Assembly: GCA_026985685.1 (NCBI GenBank)
Contig: JALSQA010000223.1
Location: forward strand, 1-11,182
DNA from: Campylobacterales bacterium
Lineage (GTDB): Bacteria > Campylobacterota > Campylobacteria > Campylobacterales > QNZT01
Direction: 5' to 3'
DNA: 11,182 nucleotides
Shown here piece by piece: positions 6,897 through 11,182 of the stretch; position 1 is the stretch's first letter, and each line of letters begins with the position of its first letter. Below the pieces are notes generated by a model. The model saw only the letters and a program-made list of their open reading frames with translations, had not been told where the DNA came from and did not search any database. The position numbers were made by a program, and so were the translations under genes.

Positions 6897-7898
6897 ATGA
6901 ATATATTTTTAACATTAGATTATGAACTTTTTTCAGGTGCCAATCCTGGTAGCGTAGAAAATACAATCATCAAACCTACAGAAAAATTATTGGATATTGG
7001 TGATAAATATGGTGCTAAATTTGTCTTTTTTGTAGATAGTGGTTATCTTGTGAAACTTTCCAAATATATAGACAAATATCCTCAGGCTAAGTCAGACTAT
7101 GAAAAGGTTGTAGAACAACTTAAAATGCTTGATGAAAAAGGACATGATATTCAACTTCATGTTCATCCTCACTGGGAAGACTGTACTTATGATGGTGCCT
7201 GGCATATGGATACTTCAAGATTTCGTATTCATCACTTTAGCAAAGAAGAGATAGCTGATATTCTAAGCCGATATAAAAAAGCTTTAACCGATATTGTTGG
7301 GGATAAAGTATTTGCTTATCGTGCTGGTGGCTGGTGTTTACAACCATTTGATAAACTTAAAGATGCACTAAAAAAAGAGGGTATTACTCTCGATTCTACC
7401 GCTTATGAAGATGGGTATAATAGTTCTGCAACTCATTATTTTGATTTTAGAGGTATGCCATCCAAAACACTTTATAGTTTTGAAGATGATCCTGTCAAAG
7501 AGGATGAAAAAGGATTTTTTACTCAAGTTCCCATTAGTACTTATGATGTTAATCCATGGTTTTTCTGGAAGTTCGCTTACTATAAAAAATTTGGTAAAAA
7601 TGAGCATAAAACTTATGGGGATGGTATAGGTGCAGGAGGAACATCAAATAGTTCCATGCTAAGAATGCTTACACGCCCTACAAAATCATTGGTTTCGATG
7701 GATGGACTACGTGCTTCACTGTTGATAAAAGCACTAGATGCAAATAGTAAAAAAGATAAAGATGGAAATTTAGTTGTGATTGGTCATCCAAAAGCTGTGA
7801 CGCCTTTTTCTCTTGATGCTTTAGATAAATTTTTGGCATATGCAAAACAAAATGATCATAAAGTGCTTACATTTAATAAATATATTAAAAATATTTAG
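6897..7898 (+). CDS. Polysaccharide deacetylase-like protein (NodB-homology superfamily)
   Basis: This is probably a metal-dependent carbohydrate deacetylase or related hydrolase of the CE4/NodB fold. The 333-residue product has the five usual motif positions in order: TLDYE (6-10) with the candidate catalytic Asp8; a His cluster LHVHPHW (87-93) for metal binding; AYRAGGW (140-146) with Arg142; LDST (165-168); and GHPK (296-299) with His297. There is no signal peptide or membrane segment, so it should act in the cytoplasm, perhaps on lipid-linked or nucleotide-linked sugars rather than on exported polymer. The aromatic stretch WFFWKFAYYKKF (221-232) could contact a membrane or glycan. The motifs differ from classical CE4 enzymes (TFDDG, HTxxHP). 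It is the first gene of the polysaccharide locus, 128 bp before the CapK-like gene. Substrate is unknown. Confidence 0.8.
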   Translation: MNIFLTLDYELFSGANPGSVENTIIKPTEKLLDIGDKYGAKFVFFVDSGYLVKLSKYIDKYPQAKSDYEKVVEQLKMLDEKGHDIQLHVHPHWEDCTYDGAWHMDTSRFRIHHFSKEEIADILSRYKKALTDIVGDKVFAYRAGGWCLQPFDKLKDALKKEGITLDSTAYEDGYNSSATHYFDFRGMPSKTLYSFEDDPVKEDEKGFFTQVPISTYDVNPWFFWKFAYYKKFGKNEHKTYGDGIGAGGTSNSSMLRMLTRPTKSLVSMDGLRASLLIKALDANSKKDKDGNLVVIGHPKAVTPFSLDALDKFLAYAKQNDHKVLTFNKYIKNI

Positions 7899-8026
7899 GA
7901 TTAATTTGAATTTATTTAATTTTAAATTTTGGTTTTTTAGGTAAAATTAATATTATATGGTATAAAAGTGAGTTAAGTTTTCAGTAATTTTGTCGATTTA
8001 GTAACTATAATAATTAAAGGATATAT
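7899..8026 (+). promoter_or_regulatory. AT-rich intergenic region with promoter-like boxes before the CapK-like gene
   Basis: This 128-bp gap is very AT-rich. TATAAA at 7961-7966, preceded by TGG as an extended -10, would give a leader of about 54 nt. A second, perfect TATAAT at 8006-8011 would start transcription inside the AAAGGA ribosome binding site (8016-8021), so it is the less likely promoter. An AT-only inverted repeat AATTTA/TAAATT (7909-7914, 7923-7928) followed by TTTTGGTTTTTT might weakly terminate the deacetylase transcript. None of these is strong. Confidence 0.35.
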
Positions 8027-9421
8027 ATGAGTTTTTCATTTGACAGTGTGTTGCATTTGTATAGAGATACGTATTATAAAATGCCTCAATCTCTTAAGAC
8101 TTTTTTAGGAAGTATGTACGGTAGTATTCCAATTGGTATACGTTATGGTAAATTATATACTGAATATATGGATCGTTATAAAAAGTTTGAAGAAGCAGAT
8201 GAACAATTTAAACAAGATTTTGTTTATAATAAGACATTAGAGACACTTATATTTGCTGAAGAAAATATACCTTTTTATAAAGAGCATTTTCAAAAGCATG
8301 GTGTTAAGGCAAGTGATTACAAATCACTAGGTGACCTTAAACTGTTTCCAACAATTTCCAAACATGACATCAAAGCAAATTTAGATCGTATGTATACAGA
8401 TAAAGTTGAAAAACCTGTTGCTTATTTTAGTGGTGGTTCACTCTCTACTCCTACACAATACTTTCATCCCCTATATACAAGTCGTGCTAAACATAAAGCA
8501 TACTCTATGTATACACTGGCAAAAGTAGGATACAAATATCGTGATAAAACACTACTTTTAAAAGGTCGTGAAGTTTCTAAACCAGATCAAGATATCTATT
8601 GGGAATATGAGCCAGTAGATAATTATCTTTATCTTTCAAACAACTACATGAATTCAGAAAAATTTCCACTTATGTATGCACAGGCAAAAAAATTCAAACC
8701 AAAGTTTGTATTTGGATATCCAAGTGCTGTTCTTAGCTTTATAGCTATGTCAAAACAGTTTGGATTAGAACCACTTAAGATAAAGGGTGTTATCGTCTCT
8801 TCTGAGAGTATATATGAACCAGATTTTCAAACAATCAAAGACTTTTTTGGTGAAGATGTAAATATCTTAGCCGACTATGGACATACAGAAAGAGTTATAG
8901 GTGCGTATCGCTTAAATTTTGATAATTATCACTTTGTCAATGCTTATGGTGTGCCTAGAATTATTGACAATGAAATAGTAGGTACATCTTTTGATAACTT
9001 TGTGATGCCTTTTATCAACTTCAAAACAGCTGATGCCGTCTCTGGTGATATTGTCTATTTTGAAGGTACAGATATCGCAAAAGAGGTAAGAAACATAGAA
9101 GGAAGAACACAAGATTATCTTGTAACCGAAGATGAAAGATTAGTTTCGATTACGACTATGTGTGGTGGACAACATCTTCCTCTTGATATGATCAGAAATA
9201 TCCAGTACAAACAAACAGAACCTGGAAAAGTAACAGTTATGATCGAAAGTAAAGATGGCAAAATAGATAAAGATCATGTTATAAGCGGTATGAAAAAACT
9301 TGTACGTGATGGTATTGATTTTGATGTTGAGAGTGTAGAAAAGATTGAAAAAAGTGCACGTGGTAAGCGTGTAATCTGTAAACAATCTTTAGACATTGAG
9401 AAGATCAGAAGTAAAAAATAA
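8027..9421 (+). CDS. CapK/PaaK-like adenylate-forming enzyme of a polysaccharide locus
   Basis: The 464-residue protein resembles the phenylacetate-CoA ligase (PaaK)/CapK branch of adenylate-forming enzymes, often encoded in capsule and exopolysaccharide loci, where their substrates are mostly unknown. Family landmarks are IPFYKEHF (81-88), DLKLFPTISKHDI (103-115), a phosphate-loop region YFSGGSLSTPTQYF (133-146), FGYPSAV (229-235), YGHTER (284-289, the YGxTE motif), and EGRTQDYLV (358-366, the hinge GR-x-x-D). Near the end ARGKRVICKQ (444-453) offers Lys447 as candidate for the catalytic lysine. The phosphate loop lacks the usual SSGTTGKPT form, so activity is uncertain. AAAGGA at 8016-8021 supports the ATG. 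Possible roles are activating an acyl or amino-acid substituent for attachment to the glycan; this is inference from family and context. Confidence 0.82.
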   Translation: MSFSFDSVLHLYRDTYYKMPQSLKTFLGSMYGSIPIGIRYGKLYTEYMDRYKKFEEADEQFKQDFVYNKTLETLIFAEENIPFYKEHFQKHGVKASDYKSLGDLKLFPTISKHDIKANLDRMYTDKVEKPVAYFSGGSLSTPTQYFHPLYTSRAKHKAYSMYTLAKVGYKYRDKTLLLKGREVSKPDQDIYWEYEPVDNYLYLSNNYMNSEKFPLMYAQAKKFKPKFVFGYPSAVLSFIAMSKQFGLEPLKIKGVIVSSESIYEPDFQTIKDFFGEDVNILADYGHTERVIGAYRLNFDNYHFVNAYGVPRIIDNEIVGTSFDNFVMPFINFKTADAVSGDIVYFEGTDIAKEVRNIEGRTQDYLVTEDERLVSITTMCGGQHLPLDMIRNIQYKQTEPGKVTVMIESKDGKIDKDHVISGMKKLVRDGIDFDVESVEKIEKSARGKRVICKQSLDIEKIRSKK

Positions 9422-9435
9422 TATAATAAACTCCA

Positions 9436-9459
9436 AAGACGAAGTATCTGCTTCGTCTT
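9436..9459 (+). other. Perfect 9-bp hairpin between the CapK-like gene and the flippase
   Basis: AAGACGAAG (9436-9444) and CTTCGTCTT (9451-9459) form a GC-containing 9-bp stem with a 6-nt TATCTG loop, 14 nt after the CapK-like stop and 24 nt before the flippase start. No T run follows, so it is not a typical intrinsic terminator. It may stabilise or process the mRNA, or partly attenuate expression of the downstream genes. Confidence 0.75.
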
Positions 9460-9483
9460 GAAATAATTCAAGGAAACTTTACT

Positions 9484-10767
9484 GTGTTTGCAAAAATAAA
9501 TGCCTTATTGAGAAATGAAGGCACAATGTTCCTGATCTCTAATCTTATTTATAGTTTCTCTACATATTTGATAGCATTATTGATCCCTTATAAGTTAAAT
9601 ATTGAAAGTATGGCGGGTTTTTCTGCTGCATTTAATATCATAATCATGTTGATATTTGTATTTGAATTTGGGTTGACGGTAAGTTACCTACGCTTTAATC
9701 AAATCTATAAAATATCCGATCAGATTAACGCACTTATGCAAGTGTTGATCTTTGTTTTGTTGTTTATCCTGTCACAGACTTTTTTAGGACATTATACGGA
9801 TTTATTTTTTGGTGTACAAAATCTTGGTATAAAGCAAGAGTATATCTATCTATCCATATTTGCGATGCTTACCTGGATATTTTTCAAAACAACTTTACTT
9901 GCAAAAAAACGTATAGGTTTTATCATCGTTAATTCTTTTATAATACTGGCTCTAAGGGTAGGATTTTTGATCTATATACTCTTTTTTGCCAAGAGTATTA
10001 CACTTGATAATATCTATCTTTATCTATTTATTTTACCATTTGCTGTAGCTATATTTATCAATACAAAATATACCATAGGTTTTTTACTCCAATGTAAAGA
10101 TAAAGTAAGTAGTGAGCATTTTAGAAAACTATTTTATAAAAGAGTCAAACAGTTTATCGTATTTTCTGCTTTGACTTATGTGATCAATGGGTTATTTATC
10201 TATACTAATCGTTATGCTATCATCTATATGGTAGATCACAAGATGACTACTACTCTGGCTCAACTAGGTTATGCGATGAGTTTTGGTGGTTTGATCATGA
10301 TTTTTATATCCTCTTTACGTTCATATTTTATCTCGAGATTTAATATGTCAGACATGACGATGGTAACGGCACATATTCAAAATCTTATGCGTTATAAGTT
10401 GTATGTTTTATTAGGTGGGATTGTGATATCTGCGTTAATTGGTTTGCTTGTTTATTTGATAAAACCAAATTATCTTTCTATGCAGTCTGTGATATTTGTT
10501 TTTATCTTGATTTATGAGAGTGTATTGGTAGCATATTTGAGTCTGTTTAGTTTGCTTTCTAAAACGTTTAATTTTAATATGCTAGAGTTGAAACTTAATA
10601 TTATCCGATTGATACTAGTTATTGCAGCAGTACATTTTATATTTGCTCATTATCCGATTATGGGGTTTGTAGCCATAAATCTTGCAATTTTGGGAGTTGA
10701 GTTTTATTTTGCAAGAACAGTAATACGAAGAATATATCAAAAAGTAAAAGCAGGAGAAAATAGTTGA
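9484..10767 (+). CDS. Wzx-like polysaccharide flippase / MOP-superfamily exporter
   Basis: The 427-residue protein is strongly hydrophobic, with about 12 predicted membrane segments separated by short basic loops, fitting a Wzx-type flippase that moves undecaprenyl-linked repeat units across the inner membrane. The opening segment (LLRNEGTMFLISNLIYSFSTYLIALLIPY), the acidic-aromatic FVFEFGLTVSYLRF near 58-71, and the arginine/lysine-rich central loop (KLFYKRVKQF) resemble oligosaccharide transporters of this superfamily, which diverge strongly in sequence. The start is GTG at 9484, chosen because AAGGAA lies 8 nt upstream; the first in-frame ATG (codon 15) would remove part of the amphipathic N-terminus. 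It is preceded by a hairpin, 62 nt after the CapK-like gene, and overlaps the glycosyltransferase by 4 nt. The context supports export of a glycan; the substrate cannot be inferred. Confidence 0.85.
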   Translation: MFAKINALLRNEGTMFLISNLIYSFSTYLIALLIPYKLNIESMAGFSAAFNIIIMLIFVFEFGLTVSYLRFNQIYKISDQINALMQVLIFVLLFILSQTFLGHYTDLFFGVQNLGIKQEYIYLSIFAMLTWIFFKTTLLAKKRIGFIIVNSFIILALRVGFLIYILFFAKSITLDNIYLYLFILPFAVAIFINTKYTIGFLLQCKDKVSSEHFRKLFYKRVKQFIVFSALTYVINGLFIYTNRYAIIYMVDHKMTTTLAQLGYAMSFGGLIMIFISSLRSYFISRFNMSDMTMVTAHIQNLMRYKLYVLLGGIVISALIGLLVYLIKPNYLSMQSVIFVFILIYESVLVAYLSLFSLLSKTFNFNMLELKLNIIRLILVIAAVHFIFAHYPIMGFVAINLAILGVEFYFARTVIRRIYQKVKAGENS

Positions 10768-11182
10768 AAGAGCATAAAAAAATCATCTTAATAGGTCCTA
10801 TGTATGCCAAAGATATGAAAAGTGCAGGAGGAGTTACAGTTTTATTTGAACAGTTGCTAGAGGATTTTGATACACTAGATGTACCATATCTGGCGATCAA
10901 TTCTAACAAAAATTGTTATAAAAATATCGCTGATACTTTTTTTTCAGTCATGAAGAAGTTTTTTAAAAATATCAAAGATTATGATCATGTCAGTATCCAT
11001 GGCACGGCAAATCATTATATAATGATAGCTCCATTTGTGATATTTTTTGCCAAACTTTTTGGTAAAAGTGTGAGTTTACGAAAGTTTGCCGGAAACTTCA
11101 ATGATATCTATGAAAATGTTGATCCTGTTAGAAAAGGATTGATTAGGTATGTTTTAGGTAAAGCTGATTTGAGTTTTTTTGA
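10764..11182 (+). CDS. Glycosyltransferase, GT-B/GT4-like, partial (C-terminus off the right edge)
   Basis: An open frame of 139 codons runs from a TTG at 10764 to the window edge. It begins MKEHKKIILIGPMYAKDMKS and continues AGGVTVLFEQLLEDF, matching the N-terminal Rossmann strand and Gly-Gly-V acceptor-side loop of GT-B glycosyltransferases. Further on, HVSIHGTANHYIM and SLRKFAGNFNDIY resemble the R-K-F-G-G segment of GT4-like enzymes. The donor-binding C-terminal domain (E-x7-E) is not in the window. The TTG overlaps the flippase stop in a TTGA arrangement, with AGGAG 7 nt upstream; the first in-frame ATG would remove the first strand, so TTG is the better start. It probably adds one sugar of the repeat unit on the cytoplasmic face. 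Donor, acceptor and linkage are unknown. Confidence 0.8.
   Translation, partial: MKEHKKIILIGPMYAKDMKSAGGVTVLFEQLLEDFDTLDVPYLAINSNKNCYKNIADTFFSVMKKFFKNIKDYDHVSIHGTANHYIMIAPFVIFFAKLFGKSVSLRKFAGNFNDIYENVDPVRKGLIRYVLGKADLSFF

Noticed and set aside
7368..7629. Open frames inside the deacetylase gene (7368-7607 minus, 7405-7629 plus)
   Set aside because: They overlap a motif-rich gene in another frame and have no start signals.
8006..8011. Perfect TATAAT as the main promoter of the CapK-like gene
   Set aside because: Transcription would begin about 9 nt before the ATG, inside the AAAGGA ribosome binding site; TATAAA at 7961-7966 fits better.
9436..9459. Hairpin as an intrinsic terminator
   Set aside because: No T run follows the stem on either strand, so it was kept only as a structural element.
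8912..9471. Minus-strand frames over the end of the CapK-like gene
   Set aside because: Antisense to a conserved coding region, with Phe/Ile/Tyr-rich composition expected from AT-rich reverse complement.
10658..10909. 83-codon minus-strand frame across the flippase-glycosyltransferase junction
   Set aside because: It is antisense to two overlapping plus-strand genes that have clear start signals.
1..11182. CRISPR array, tRNA, rRNA, insertion sequence or attachment site
   Set aside because: No regularly spaced repeats, cloverleaf, ribosomal RNA segment, transposase/integrase frame or flanking direct repeats were seen on either strand.

Overview
The window looks like a chromosomal segment of a Campylobacterota (epsilonproteobacterial) bacterium, probably a Sulfurimonas/Sulfurovum-type or Campylobacter/Helicobacter relative. 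The evidence is AT-rich coding DNA, typical protein sequences, and two gene pairings I recall from that group: lon-bamD divergent from fliW-proC (as in Campylobacter jejuni Cj1073c-Cj1076), and rpmB next to a two-TM potassium channel (as in Helicobacter pylori HP0490-HP0491). The assignment rests on memory of gene order, not on a search.

Bases 1-6732 are a conserved housekeeping block. On the minus strand, bamD (outer-membrane assembly lipoprotein) is followed by lon (ATP-dependent protease), whose C-terminal proteolytic end lies off the left edge. Divergent from them on the plus strand, fliW (flagellin-binding assembly factor) overlaps proC (proline biosynthesis). proC converges on a minus-strand transcript made of a K+ channel with an RCK/TrkA-type domain, argJ (arginine biosynthesis) and a small DUF465/YdcH-like protein. 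A hairpin between the two transcripts, containing the proC stop codon, looks like a shared terminator. Upstream of the channel gene sits rpmB (ribosomal protein L28), separated by a 122-bp spacer with three consecutive inverted repeats.

From 6897 to the right edge the content changes to a plus-strand surface-polysaccharide locus: a NodB-like polysaccharide deacetylase, a CapK/PaaK-like adenylate-forming enzyme, a Wzx-type flippase of about 12 membrane segments starting with GTG, and the N-terminal part of a GT-B-type glycosyltransferase starting with TTG and overlapping the flippase by 4 nt. They would plausibly build, modify and export an exopolysaccharide, capsule or O-antigen-like glycan. 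The locus continues beyond the window, so its extent and product are unknown.

No tRNA, rRNA, CRISPR array, insertion sequence or integrase was seen. The points most worth checking are a sigma-28-like -10 box in front of fliW, the unusual catalytic motifs in the deacetylase and the CapK-like enzyme, the repeat-rich rpmB-channel spacer, and a 9-bp hairpin inside the polysaccharide operon.
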